This document shows, piece after piece, positions 34,300 through 41,979 of a stretch of 64,000 nt of DNA (within the stretch, counting starts at the first letter, position 1; every line of letters begins with the position of its first letter). Position numbers and translations under genes: made by a program. Under the pieces are notes generated by a model. It saw only the letters and a list, made by a program, of their open reading frames with translations. It was not told where the DNA came from and made no database searches. The stretch comes from an uncultured Collinsella sp. (GTDB lineage: Bacteria; Actinomycetota; Coriobacteriia; Coriobacteriales; Coriobacteriaceae). Location: NCBI GenBank assembly GCA_900541235.1, contig UQIW01000006.1:1-64000 (forward strand), written 5' to 3'.

Positions 34300-34386
34300 T
34301 GGTGCGGGCGAAAGGACTTGAACCTTCATGGGGTTGCCCCCATACGGACCTGAACCGTACGCGTCTGCCAATTCCGCCACGCCCGC
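34300..34386 (-). tRNA. tRNA-Leu (CAG)
   Basis: 87 nt with encoded CCA. Acceptor GCGGGCG/CGCCCGC, D-arm TGGCGGAATTGGCAGACGC, anticodon loop TTCAGGT carrying CAG on stem TACGG/CCGTA, long variable arm TGGGGGCAACCCCA, T-arm GAAGGTTCAAGTCCTTT. Reads CUG. Confidence 0.97.
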
Positions 34387-34397
34387 GTGCAGGAATT

Positions 34398-34426
34398 AGA
34401 ATAACGGAGCGCCACCGCGAACGCAA
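34398..34426 (-). promoter_or_regulatory. Promoter of tRNA-Leu
   Basis: TTGCGT (34426-34421), 17-base spacer, TATTCT (34403-34398), ending 11 bases before the tRNA 5' end. Confidence 0.6.
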
Positions 34427-34429
34427 GAA

Positions 34430-35347
34430 CTATTTTTGAAAAAGTTTGCAGGCATTTTCCCAAGCGGCTTGCGCGATTGTTTCGGCGTCCTCACCTGTGC
34501 GATCGACACGATCGTTAACCAGCGCGTTTGCCGTAATGGAGATCATTGCGGGCTCGCATTCAAGACCGCGGATGGGCTCCGGAGCCATATACGGGCAATC
34601 CGTCTCGAACAAAATTCGATCGAGTGGGGTTGCCGCAAATGCCTCGCGCACGTCGTCGTTGCGCTTAAAGGTGGCCGCGCCACCATAGGCGATATAGCAG
34701 CCCAGCTCCACAAAGCGCTCCATCGTGGCGCGGTCCTCGCCAAAGCAGTGCAGTACGCAACCGGCCTGGGGCACGTCGACCTCGCGCAACACGTTGTAGG
34801 CGTCCACATGCGAGGTGCGCTCCTCGTCCGTATCCTCATGACGCAGATGCAGCTCTACCGGCACATTGCGGCGTACGGCGACCTCGAGTTGGCGCGCCAT
34901 ACAGTCGATCTGCACGTCGTGGGGCGCCGGCGCGATATCGTCGTCGTAATCCATGTGGTAGTCCAGACCGATCTCGCCGATACCGGCGCACAAAGGGTCA
35001 TCGAGTGCGGCAACGACCTGTGCGTGAACGTCGTCGGTATAGTCCGGCGCGCCATACGGATGCACGCCGGCAAGATACTTGATCTGCGGGATATCCTGCA
35101 TCGGCAGAATTTCGCGCACGAGCCAGTCGCTATAGTCCGTCACGCTGCGTTTGTCAGCGATGGGGTCGAACATCGTCACCAACAGGTCGACGCCCGCGGC
35201 TTTGGCGCGCACGAGCGTCTCGGGCACTTCTTTGCCCCAAAACGAAAGCAGATGCGCATGCGTGTCGGCAAGCGGTGCCAAGGGCACGGGGCAGGCGACC
35301 GTCTTCTTTTTCTTGGTAAACGTCACGCGTGCGGCATTAGGCATCAT
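34430..35347 (-). CDS. tatD: TatD family metal-dependent deoxyribonuclease
   Basis: Cytoplasmic TIM-barrel hydrolase of 305 residues. Metal-binding motifs: ADTHAHL near 27-33, GIGEIGLDYH near 120, VELHLRHED, VLHCFGED and FETDCPYMAPEP. The opening 20 residues (basic, KKKK) are an extension compared with many TatD proteins, and the LPH usual before the insertion region differs. ATG 35347 (or 35344) overlaps the rsmA stop by 11 bases, so they are translationally coupled. The metG-tatD-rsmA neighbourhood is common in Gram-positive genomes; here rsmA comes first. Confidence 0.92.
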   Translation of the reverse strand: MMPNAARVTFTKKKKTVACPVPLAPLADTHAHLLSFWGKEVPETLVRAKAAGVDLLVTMFDPIADKRSVTDYSDWLVREILPMQDIPQIKYLAGVHPYGAPDYTDDVHAQVVAALDDPLCAGIGEIGLDYHMDYDDDIAPAPHDVQIDCMARQLEVAVRRNVPVELHLRHEDTDEERTSHVDAYNVLREVDVPQAGCVLHCFGEDRATMERFVELGCYIAYGGAATFKRNDDVREAFAATPLDRILFETDCPYMAPEPIRGLECEPAMISITANALVNDRVDRTGEDAETIAQAAWENACKLFQK

Positions 35348-36197
35348 GGATTAGCTCCCGGGCCAGACGGACAAAGTCGGCAACATCAAGCGTCTCGGCG
35401 CGCGTGGTGGGTGCGATACCGCAAGCCTCAAAGGCGGCATCGAGCACGTCCTTGGCAAAGCCGTTGGCGCTCATGGAATTGCGGATGGTCTTGCGACGCT
35501 GGGCAAATGCAGCATCAATCACGCGGGCCACAAATTCGCGATCGAGTCCTTCGGGCACCACGCCGTCAACACGGTCGATACGCACGACAGCCGAGTCAAC
35601 GTGCGGCGCCGGCATAAAGCAACGCGGCGGAACCTCAAAGCGACCCGTAACCTGCGCATACAGGCCCAGCTTTGCCGTGTAGCCACCATAGGTCTTGTTA
35701 CCCGGCACTGCGGCAATACGATCGGCAACCTCCTTTTGAACCATGACGACGGCGCGCTTGAGTGCAGGCATCGTCTGGAAGAACTGCAGGATGATCGTCG
35801 CCGCCACGTTATAGGGCAGGTTCGCGACAAACACCGTCGGCTCACCGCCCGCAGCCTGCTCAATCTGCTCCGGACCCACCTTGAGCGCGTCGCCCATGAT
35901 AAAGCGGAAGTTGGCGTAGTCGGCGGCGTGGGCATCGAGCACCGGCTCGAGCTCGGGGTCGGCCTCGATCGACGTGACACACGCCGCCTCCTGCAGCAGC
36001 GCAAGCGTGAGCGTACCAACGCCCGGGCCAACCTCGAGCACGCGCTCATCGCCCGTGAGCTCGGAAAGCTCGCAGATACGCTCGATCACATGATTGTCGA
36101 TTAGAAAGTTCTGGCCCAGGCGATGCTTGGTCGCAAGGCCAAACTCCTCCAGCAGCTCCCTGGTGGCCGTGGGGTTTGCCAAAGGCGAAGTTGTCAT
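35337..36197 (-). CDS. rsmA: 16S rRNA dimethyladenosine transferase
   Basis: KsgA/Dim1-type SAM-dependent enzyme dimethylating A1518/A1519 of 16S rRNA. 286 residues: HRLGQNFLIDNHVIERI, SAM-motif VLEVGPGVGTLTLALLQ, VTSIEADPEL, catalytic FVANLPYNVAATII (NLPY), MVQKEVADRI and a C-terminal helical domain with FAQRRKTIRNSM. ATG 36197 with AAGGAGG upstream. Confidence 0.97.
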   Translation of the reverse strand: MTTSPLANPTATRELLEEFGLATKHRLGQNFLIDNHVIERICELSELTGDERVLEVGPGVGTLTLALLQEAACVTSIEADPELEPVLDAHAADYANFRFIMGDALKVGPEQIEQAAGGEPTVFVANLPYNVAATIILQFFQTMPALKRAVVMVQKEVADRIAAVPGNKTYGGYTAKLGLYAQVTGRFEVPPRCFMPAPHVDSAVVRIDRVDGVVPEGLDREFVARVIDAAFAQRRKTIRNSMSANGFAKDVLDAAFEACGIAPTTRAETLDVADFVRLARELIHDA

Positions 36198-36230
36198 GGT
36201 TGCCTCCTTAGCATGATGGCGGCGTCTTGA

Positions 36231-36265
36231 AACAAAAGGGCATGGACCGTGGCGGCCATGCCCTT
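36231..36265 (-). terminator. Terminator of metG
   Basis: AAGGGCATGG / CCATGCCCTT (36236-36265) followed on the minus strand by TTGTTT; 43 bases after the metG stop and upstream of rsmA. Confidence 0.85.
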
Positions 36266-36307
36266 ACAGCTAAACAGCAAATTGCCGATATGGCGCTCGC
36301 GCGGTCT

Positions 36308-37909
36308 CTACGCCAGACGCGGGAACAGCGGATCGCCCTTCTCGACGGGCTGACCGCCGGCAAGCAGGCCCCAAGTACAAATGCCCTTGAGGTCGTCGCT
36401 CGCGGCCTCGCCCTCACAGGACAGGCGGCGCAGGGCCTCGACAGAAGTCTGGGGCATGAGCGGCATCAGCAGGTGAGCGGCAATGCGGATGGCCTCGAGC
36501 AGGTTGTAGATCACAAATGCCAGCTCGTCAGCCTTGGCCTCGTCCTTGGCAAGCGCCCAGGGCTCGGAGTCCTCGATGTAGTGGTTGGCGGCATGGATGA
36601 GCTCCATGACCTCATCCTTGGCTCCGCCGTAATCGAGCACGTCCATCTTGGCCATGTAGCGCTCGACCAGGCCATCGGCGATCTTTGCCAGCGGGTTGTC
36701 GAACGCATCGAACGACGCGGGCTTGGCGGGCGCGCAACCGTCAAAGTACTTGCCGCTCATGTTGAGCGAACGCGAGATAAGGTTGCCCCAGCTGTTGGCC
36801 AGGTCGGCGTTGTAGACCTGCTCCATGCGATCGAAGCTGATGGCACCGTCGGTGCCGGGGACGACGTCGGTCATGAAGTAGTAGCGATAGCCCTCGACGC
36901 CCAGCATGTCGATAACGTCCTGCGGAGCGATGGCGTTGCCGCGGCTCTTGGACATCTTCTCGGCCTTGCCGGTCTCGGCATTGCGCACGGTCAGGAAGCC
37001 GTGGGCAAAGACGTGCTCGGGCAGGGCCTCGCCGATGGCCATGAGCATGGCGGGCCAAATGACGCAGTGGAAGCGGATGATGTCCTTACCCACGATGTGG
37101 AACTGCGCGGGCCAGCGATAGGCCAGCTCGGCACGCGCCTCGTCGGTGTCGACACCGTAGCCGACGGCCGTCATATAGTTGAGCAGCGCATCGAACCACA
37201 CGTAGGTCACGTGACCCTCGTCAAACGGGACCTGAATGCCCCAGTCAAAGCTCGTACGGCTCACGGAAAGGTCATTAAGGCCGCCCTCGACAAAGCTACG
37301 TACCTCGTTCATGCGAAACGCAGGCTCGACAAAGTCGGGGTGCTCGTCGTAAAGCTTGAGCAGCTTATCCTGGAAAGCGGAAAGCTTAAAGAAGTAGGAC
37401 TCCTCCTGCACGCGCTCAAGCGGACGGTGGCAGTCGGGGCACAGGTGCTGGCCGACGCTGCCGTACTCCTCGTCGCCCTTCTGGACCTGCGTATCGGTAA
37501 AGTAGGTCTCGTCAGGCACGCAATACCAGCCGTCGTAGCTGCCCTTATACAGGTAGCCGGACTCCTTCATGCGCTCCCACAGGTACTGCACGGCATGGTG
37601 CTGGCGCGGCTCGGTGGTGCGGATGAAGTCATCATTGGAAATCTCGAGCTTGCTCCAAAGCTCCTTGAAGTGCGGAGCCTGGCTATCGGTCCACTCCTGC
37701 GGCGTCATGTTGTGCTTGGCTGCGGCCTCGGCGACCTTCTCGCCGTGCTCGTCCATGCCGGTCAGGAACTTGACGTTATAGCCGGCGGAGCGACGATAGC
37801 GAGCCTGAACGTCGGCGATGATGGTGGAATAAGCCGTGCCCAGGTGCGGATCGGCGTTGACGTAGTAGATGGGCGTCGTGATAAAGAACGAAGGCTTGCT
37901 TTGATCCAT
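36308..37909 (-). CDS. metG: Methionyl-tRNA synthetase
   Basis: Class I synthetase charging tRNA-Met, 533 residues, without the C-terminal EMAP-like tRNA-binding domain found in longer forms. HIGH-like motif PHLGTAYSTI (near 21-30), single zinc-type knuckle CPDCHRP, KMSKSRGN for KMSKS, and anticodon-binding helices. ATG 37909 with GGAGG nine bases upstream. Follows rsmI after 69 bases. Confidence 0.97.
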   Translation of the reverse strand: MDQSKPSFFITTPIYYVNADPHLGTAYSTIIADVQARYRRSAGYNVKFLTGMDEHGEKVAEAAAKHNMTPQEWTDSQAPHFKELWSKLEISNDDFIRTTEPRQHHAVQYLWERMKESGYLYKGSYDGWYCVPDETYFTDTQVQKGDEEYGSVGQHLCPDCHRPLERVQEESYFFKLSAFQDKLLKLYDEHPDFVEPAFRMNEVRSFVEGGLNDLSVSRTSFDWGIQVPFDEGHVTYVWFDALLNYMTAVGYGVDTDEARAELAYRWPAQFHIVGKDIIRFHCVIWPAMLMAIGEALPEHVFAHGFLTVRNAETGKAEKMSKSRGNAIAPQDVIDMLGVEGYRYYFMTDVVPGTDGAISFDRMEQVYNADLANSWGNLISRSLNMSGKYFDGCAPAKPASFDAFDNPLAKIADGLVERYMAKMDVLDYGGAKDEVMELIHAANHYIEDSEPWALAKDEAKADELAFVIYNLLEAIRIAAHLLMPLMPQTSVEALRRLSCEGEAASDDLKGICTWGLLAGGQPVEKGDPLFPRLA

Positions 37910-37978
37910 GGGGTTTGTCCTCCAGAAAAACGTTGCATACAGGGGATGATTCTAGCGCAAGGGCTGGATATCCTCCAT

Positions 37979-38857
37979 CTATTGCATATCGAGCACCATG
38001 GCATAGACATCGCGCTTGCGGCGCGAATACTTCTGAGACAGGCGCTTGGCCACCGCAGAGGCGGGCTCCCCCTCCTCGAGCGCGGCGCGGATATCCTCGC
38101 GCAGGGCCTCGTCGGGATCCGCTGCCGCGGCGCCAACCGGCACGATACCGGCCTCCTCATCCTCGCTCGGCGGCGCGATGACCAGCGCAATCTCGCCCTT
38201 TACCTCGCCGCGAGCACGCAGCTCCTCGGCAAGCTGAGCAGCGGGCCCGCGCAAGACCTCCTCGTGCAGCTTGGTGAGTTCGCGGCAGACGGCAACCTCA
38301 CGCTGGGGAAAGACCTCCGCCACGGCCTCGAGCGTCGCCACGATGCGATGTGGAGACTCGTAGAAGATGAGCGCGCCGGGCACCACGGCAAGGCGCTGCA
38401 GTCGGCGCACGCGGTCGCCGTGCTTGCGACCCAAAAAGCCTTCGAAGAAGAAATGCTCGCAGGGAATGCCGGACGAAACAAGCGCCGTGACGCAAGCAGA
38501 GGGCCCGGGAATAACTTCGACGGGCACATCGGCCTCACGCGCCGCCTCAACTAGCGCCTGGCCGGGATCGGACACGCTCGGCATGCCGGCGTCCGAGGCA
38601 AAGGCGAGGGTCTCCCCCGCCAGCAGACGGTCGACTAGGCCGGCGGCGCGGCTGGCGATCACATTCTCGTCGCAACGGACAAGCGGCTTGGAAATGCCCA
38701 GGTGCATCAGCAGCTTTGACGTCACACGCGTGTCTTCGCAGCAGATGGCATCGGCGGCGGCAAACGCCTCGCCAACGCGCGGGGACAGGTCGCCCAGGTT
38801 GCCGATGGGCGTGCCGACCACATAGAGTTTGCCCGTATGGGCGCTGTTTTGCGTCAT
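37979..38857 (-). CDS. rsmI: 16S rRNA (cytidine1402-2'-O)-methyltransferase
   Basis: SAM-dependent tetrapyrrole-methylase-fold enzyme, 292 residues. Signatures: LYVVGTPIGNLGDLSPR, CEDTRVTSKLL, AFASDAGMPSVSDPGQ, VIPGPSACVTAL, FFFEGFLGRK and YESPHRI. A variable Ala/Glu-rich C-terminal region follows. The ATG lies four bases after the stop of the GH5-like gene, with AGG just upstream, so the two are coupled. Confidence 0.95.
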   Translation of the reverse strand: MTQNSAHTGKLYVVGTPIGNLGDLSPRVGEAFAAADAICCEDTRVTSKLLMHLGISKPLVRCDENVIASRAAGLVDRLLAGETLAFASDAGMPSVSDPGQALVEAAREADVPVEVIPGPSACVTALVSSGIPCEHFFFEGFLGRKHGDRVRRLQRLAVVPGALIFYESPHRIVATLEAVAEVFPQREVAVCRELTKLHEEVLRGPAAQLAEELRARGEVKGEIALVIAPPSEDEEAGIVPVGAAAADPDEALREDIRAALEEGEPASAVAKRLSQKYSRRKRDVYAMVLDMQ

Positions 38858-38863
38858 ATCAAC

Positions 38864-39925
38864 CTATTCAATCATGCCGCGCTCGAGCGTACCGAGCGCC
38901 GCGCGGGCGTCCCATGCTGCAATGCGCTTCTCGGTCTTCCACGTTTGGAAGAACCAACCGGCAGCCGGCGCAAACGAAGCCAGCTGATTGGCGATAAACA
39001 CGCGCTCGTAGGCATTGCGGCCCTCGGGCGTAACCGACGAGTTGGCAAAGATCGCCGCGCCCGACCATTCGCCCACCAGCACGGGGAACCCAGTCGAAAT
39101 CGCTTCTTTGAGCTCGCGCTTGTTGCGCGAAATCGCCGTCGTCAGCCCGCGGGGGCTCGTGATATCGAGCGCATGCTCGTCACGGTAATGGTACAGGTGA
39201 AGGTCCATGTAGACGTTCTTATACTTGGCGTCGCGCATAAAATGCTTCCACTCGCTGGGATGCCCCGACGACGAGAAGACGACGATCTTATCCTCGGGCA
39301 TATATGAACGGACGAGCTCATAGGCATCGCGATAGAAGTTGCGCAGGTAGTGCGCCGGAATGCCATCCGTCATGGTGAAGAGGCTCTTGCGGACACTCAT
39401 CTGCGGCGTATCCAGCAGCTCAATGCCCAGCAGGCTCTCGGCCTCGCCGTAGCGATCGGCCAGGCGCTCGAGCACGTCGAGCGCAACATGACGGCCGTTG
39501 GTGGACGAATGCCACTCGGCAACAGCCTCTGGCGTGGCGGGCGAATCATTGGAATCGCCCTGGCCACCGGGCACAGTTGCTAGATCAAGCAGCACGCGGA
39601 TGTCGTACTTGGCAGCCCACTCAATCGCACGGTCAATGTAGTCGACAACCGAGATGTAGGACGCATCGGACTCCTGCGAGCCAAAGGCATACCAGGGCAC
39701 CGGCAGACGCACGGCATTGAGACCGATCTGCGCCATGCGACGGAAATCGTCCTCGCTCACAAACGTCTCGTAATGACGGCGCATGCGCTCGTTATAGGCG
39801 GCGGTGCCCATGGCCTCCTGCAGCTCGGCCGCGTTGGATGCACCGGTCGCCGCGTATAGCGACGGGGTCACCCAAGGCTCGGGAATAAACCAGCCAGAGA
39901 GATTAACGCCGAGTATCCTCTCCAT
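38864..39925 (-). CDS. GH5_9-like (exo-1,3-glucanase-type) protein lacking the acid/base Glu
   Basis: 353 residues matching the TIM-barrel of exo-beta-1,3-glucanase-type GH5 enzymes along its length: GVNLSGWFIPEPWVTPSL at the start, GLNAVRLPVPWYAF (65-81), VLLDLATVPGGQGDSN, IELLDTPQ (169-175), YMDLHLYHYRDEH and the nucleophile motif VGEWSGA (Glu 286). In active enzymes the fourth strand reads NEP; here it is D172-T173-P174 (39404-39412), so the acid/base glutamate is gone. No signal peptide, hence cytoplasmic. Start ATG 39925 has AAGGGGG five bases upstream; the open frame upstream runs through repeat DNA and is discarded. Possibly a pseudoenzyme or carbohydrate-binding protein. Confidence 0.85.
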   Translation of the reverse strand: MERILGVNLSGWFIPEPWVTPSLYAATGASNAAELQEAMGTAAYNERMRRHYETFVSEDDFRRMAQIGLNAVRLPVPWYAFGSQESDASYISVVDYIDRAIEWAAKYDIRVLLDLATVPGGQGDSNDSPATPEAVAEWHSSTNGRHVALDVLERLADRYGEAESLLGIELLDTPQMSVRKSLFTMTDGIPAHYLRNFYRDAYELVRSYMPEDKIVVFSSSGHPSEWKHFMRDAKYKNVYMDLHLYHYRDEHALDITSPRGLTTAISRNKRELKEAISTGFPVLVGEWSGAAIFANSSVTPEGRNAYERVFIANQLASFAPAAGWFFQTWKTEKRIAAWDARAALGTLERGMIE

Positions 39926-40112
39926 CACTGCCCCCTTCGGATCGTGCAGGCCGAGCCTGCATCGTATTGCATAGGAAAAGTATCGTTTTGAGTATACCCG
40001 CGCGTGCGGACAGACGACCGAACGGTCTGTAAAGTGGCGCAAAAGCGGGAGGAATATCTGGGCGGGCCCGAGATGGCGCGCCGAGATGTACATATGCGCC
40101 GGAAGTAGGCGG

Positions 40113-40284
40113 CCGAAAAGCGCATCCCGTTCTGAGCGCGGGATCTGGGACGCAGTTTCCGCCAAAGACCGCAAAAGGAAAGCACATCCCATTCTGACGC
40201 CGGATTCCGGGTCGCGCTTTCCCAAGCGGCCTCAAAGCGGAAAACGCATCCCACTCTGAAGCCAAATTCCGGGACGCAATTTCC
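40113..40284. repeat. Three tandem 46-bp palindromic units, 62-bp period
   Basis: Units 40113-40160, 40177-40222 and 40239-40284. Each reads on the minus strand as GGAAA..GCGTCCC, a spacer of about 18 bases containing CGGC and TCAGA, then GGGATGCG.TTTCC, so every unit can fold on its own arms. They are diverged (about 75-80% by eye). The stretch 39926-40112 upstream of the GH5-like gene holds no feature I can recognise. Confidence 0.8.
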
Positions 40285-40294
40285 GCAGAGCCCT

Positions 40295-40328
40295 CAATAA
40301 AAGAAAAGGACCCCTTTGCAGAGGTCCT
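40295..40328 (-). terminator. Terminator of tRNA-Phe
   Basis: Minus-strand AGGACCTCTGCAAAGGGGTCCT (40328-40307) followed by TTTCTTTTATT; 14 bases beyond the tRNA. Confidence 0.85.
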
Positions 40329-40341
40329 AGTCAATTCAAGG

Positions 40342-40414
<73 letters not shown>

Positions 40415-40446
40415 ATTTGAGGTGTGCCTTGTTTCAAGGCTTGATT

Positions 40447-40474
40447 AGTATAACCAAGGACGCGTTCCGGTCAA
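40447..40474 (-). promoter_or_regulatory. Promoter of tRNA-Phe
   Basis: TTGACC (40474-40469), 16-base spacer, TATACT (40452-40447). Confidence 0.7.
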
Positions 40475-40537
40475 CCGAGAATTTTAAAAAAGTTTTTGGG
40501 CACAGCCTCGGTTCTATAAATCGGCACGTCAGAGGCA

Positions 40538-40825
40538 TCAGCCGGCAGCAAGAAGTTTTTCACTCAGAGCCGCACGGGCAAACTCACTTGGCGTCATCCC
40601 CTCGGCAGCCGCCCGTCGACGAATGGCCTCCTTCATTCCCAGAGGAATCTTGACCGACAGCGTTGCCGTCCCCTCACCTGAGAGCGGGGGCCGTCCATGC
40701 ACGATCCCACCAACGGTGTGTTCGCCATCCGGAAACTCTCCGCGCTCGTACGACTCGCACCACGCGTCAATCATTTCATCCGTTACAACCTGACCATTAG
40801 CGGCCGTATACGTCTTGCCCATCAT
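40538..40825 (-). CDS. Ribbon-helix-helix antitoxin-like protein
   Basis: 95 residues. The C-terminal half ATLSVKIPLGMKEAIRRR followed by AAEGMTPSEFARAALSEKL is a good ribbon-helix-helix (CopG/Arc-like) DNA-binding domain; the N-terminal half (DEMIDAWCESYERGEFPDG) would wrap the toxin. ATG 40825 overlaps the TGA of the preceding toxin-like gene by four bases (ATGA), the usual arrangement for a toxin-first type II pair such as BrnT/BrnA. It probably represses its own operon. Confidence 0.75.
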   Translation of the reverse strand: MMGKTYTAANGQVVTDEMIDAWCESYERGEFPDGEHTVGGIVHGRPPLSGEGTATLSVKIPLGMKEAIRRRAAAEGMTPSEFARAALSEKLLAAG

Positions 40826-41088
40826 CGACCCCTTTGCCGAGCCTGTTCAATCTCCTGCCAAAATTTCTTCTGGACTGGAGACAAGGCATGAATGATAAGC
40901 CACCCACGGACAAGCTCGACCGCGACAAGCTCCACGCTTCGTCCGTCTGAGAGCCATCCAATTGCAAGCCATCTCGGCGGCTCGTCCTTCGGCTCGCGAC
41001 GAATGCACTCAGTAACCGCAAGCCAAGCGCTAAGCACCTGCTTTTCCGTCAGGTGCTTTTTAGCGTTGGGATGGATCTCAACATCCAT
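40822..41088 (-). CDS. Toxin-like protein of a type II pair (BrnT/RelE-fold candidate)
   Basis: 88 residues from ATG 41088 with GGAGGAGA upstream; the longer frame to 41184 has no ribosome site. The pattern HPNAKKHLTEKQVLSAW, PPRWLAIGWLSDGRSVELVAVEL and GWLIIHALSPVQKKFWQE resembles small RNase toxins of the BrnT/RelE superfamily (K-H near the start, a run of beta strands, a basic helical end), but no catalytic residue is certain. Followed by a ribbon-helix-helix gene with a 4-bp overlap, which is the main support. Confidence 0.6.
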   Translation of the reverse strand: MDVEIHPNAKKHLTEKQVLSAWLAVTECIRREPKDEPPRWLAIGWLSDGRSVELVAVELVRGWLIIHALSPVQKKFWQEIEQARQRGR

Positions 41089-41113
41089 GCATCTTCTCCT
41101 CCATCTTACCCAA

Positions 41114-41128
41114 TTTCGTATGACGAAA
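41114..41128 (-). promoter_or_regulatory. Candidate operator/promoter of the toxin-antitoxin pair
   Basis: TTTCGT-ATG-ACGAAA is a perfect 6-3-6 palindrome 26 bases before the toxin start. On the minus strand TTGGCG, 17 bases and TACGAA form a weak promoter whose -10 overlaps the palindrome, as expected for autoregulation. Confidence 0.45.
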
Positions 41129-41146
41129 GTCCACTGTCGCCAATTC

Positions 41147-41506
41147 TTAAGCCGGCACGCGTTGGAGAGCAGGAGTCGAAACAATGATTGAAGGACGCTC
41201 TAGTACGGCCCAGGCGCCGAGGCAGGAGCACATGCGCCAAGGACGAACGTTTTCGTAGCGCGCGAGGATATTGCCGTCGCGATCGATGAAGGCGATGTCG
41301 ATGGGATAGGCCATAAAACACGTATGGACCGAAGAGCAGCGTGGAAACGCCATGACGAGCGACAGGCCGTTGGCGGCAACCGGACGCCGTCCCAGCATGC
41401 CGCGCAGGCGCACGACAAACGACTCCGCCACCACAAACTCGGCCGGCGTCCAACCCAGCCTATTGAGTGCCCGCGCGTAGGCGATGTAGGACGAGACCGC
41501 GGTCAC
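41147..41506 (-). CDS. DUF192 family protein at the end of the tad operon
   Basis: 119 residues from GTG 41506, which overlaps the TGA of the preceding TadE-like gene (GTGA) with GGGGGTGG just upstream. The DUF192 hallmarks are FVVRLRGMLGR, FPRCSSVHTCFMAYPIDIAFIDRDG and the C-terminal GAWAVLE. DUF192 proteins form a small beta-barrel often found with a signal peptide; here there is none. Its tight coupling to pilus genes suggests a part in pilus assembly or regulation (inference). Confidence 0.85.
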   Translation of the reverse strand: MTAVSSYIAYARALNRLGWTPAEFVVAESFVVRLRGMLGRRPVAANGLSLVMAFPRCSSVHTCFMAYPIDIAFIDRDGNILARYENVRPWRMCSCLGAWAVLERPSIIVSTPALQRVPA

Positions 41507-41979
41507 ATGACCACCCCCGGATGCCATGGATCGACCGTCACCGCGCGCTCGTGCGACAACGTTGTCGGCGCCCCCAGCGGAACGCCAGCGATGCTGAGAG
41601 AAGTCGGCCACGGCTCATAGTGCATGGTGCAGGTGTAGGTCCTAAACGTACCGGATAGGGAGAGCAGGCCACCATCTGATGCCTTCGCGCCTTGCTCGCT
41701 CGACACTTCGATCTGCAAGTCATAGCCTTCCATGGCATTCAGAATTTGAGTCTGGACCGTCGCCGAGGCATCGGCAGAGCTTTCGTCGCCCTCCCCCTCC
41801 GACGCCACGGCATGCGCTAGCACGATGTCGGGCACCACGCGGTCGAAGCGCGCGACAGCGCCGGCAAAGATCATGACGTTGTACACGATGAGTGCCAGCA
41901 CCAGCAAAACGGGCGTAACCACTGCCATCTCCACCGTCGCTTGGGCGCGCTCCTCGCGCAGACGCATGCGGATACTCAT
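41503..41979 (-). CDS. TadE-like pseudopilin (third in the locus)
   Basis: 158 residues with a TadE-type N-terminus: basic leader MSIRMRLREER, then AQATVEMAVVTPVLLVLALI as the hydrophobic pilin helix (about 13-40), with the family glutamate after the helix start. The rest is a secreted domain with one Cys. ATG 41979 overlaps the TadG-like stop by one base. Minor pilin or assembly factor of the Flp pilus, exported and anchored in the membrane. Confidence 0.85.
   Translation of the reverse strand: MSIRMRLREERAQATVEMAVVTPVLLVLALIVYNVMIFAGAVARFDRVVPDIVLAHAVASEGEGDESSADASATVQTQILNAMEGYDLQIEVSSEQGAKASDGGLLSLSGTFRTYTCTMHYEPWPTSLSIAGVPLGAPTTLSHERAVTVDPWHPGVVM

Noticed and set aside
39926..40225. 100-codon N-terminal extension of the GH5-like protein
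   Set aside because: It is encoded by the tandem palindrome array; AAGGGGG before ATG 39925 marks the true start.
40113..40284. CRISPR array
   Set aside because: Only three diverged palindromic units, no unique spacers, no cas genes nearby.
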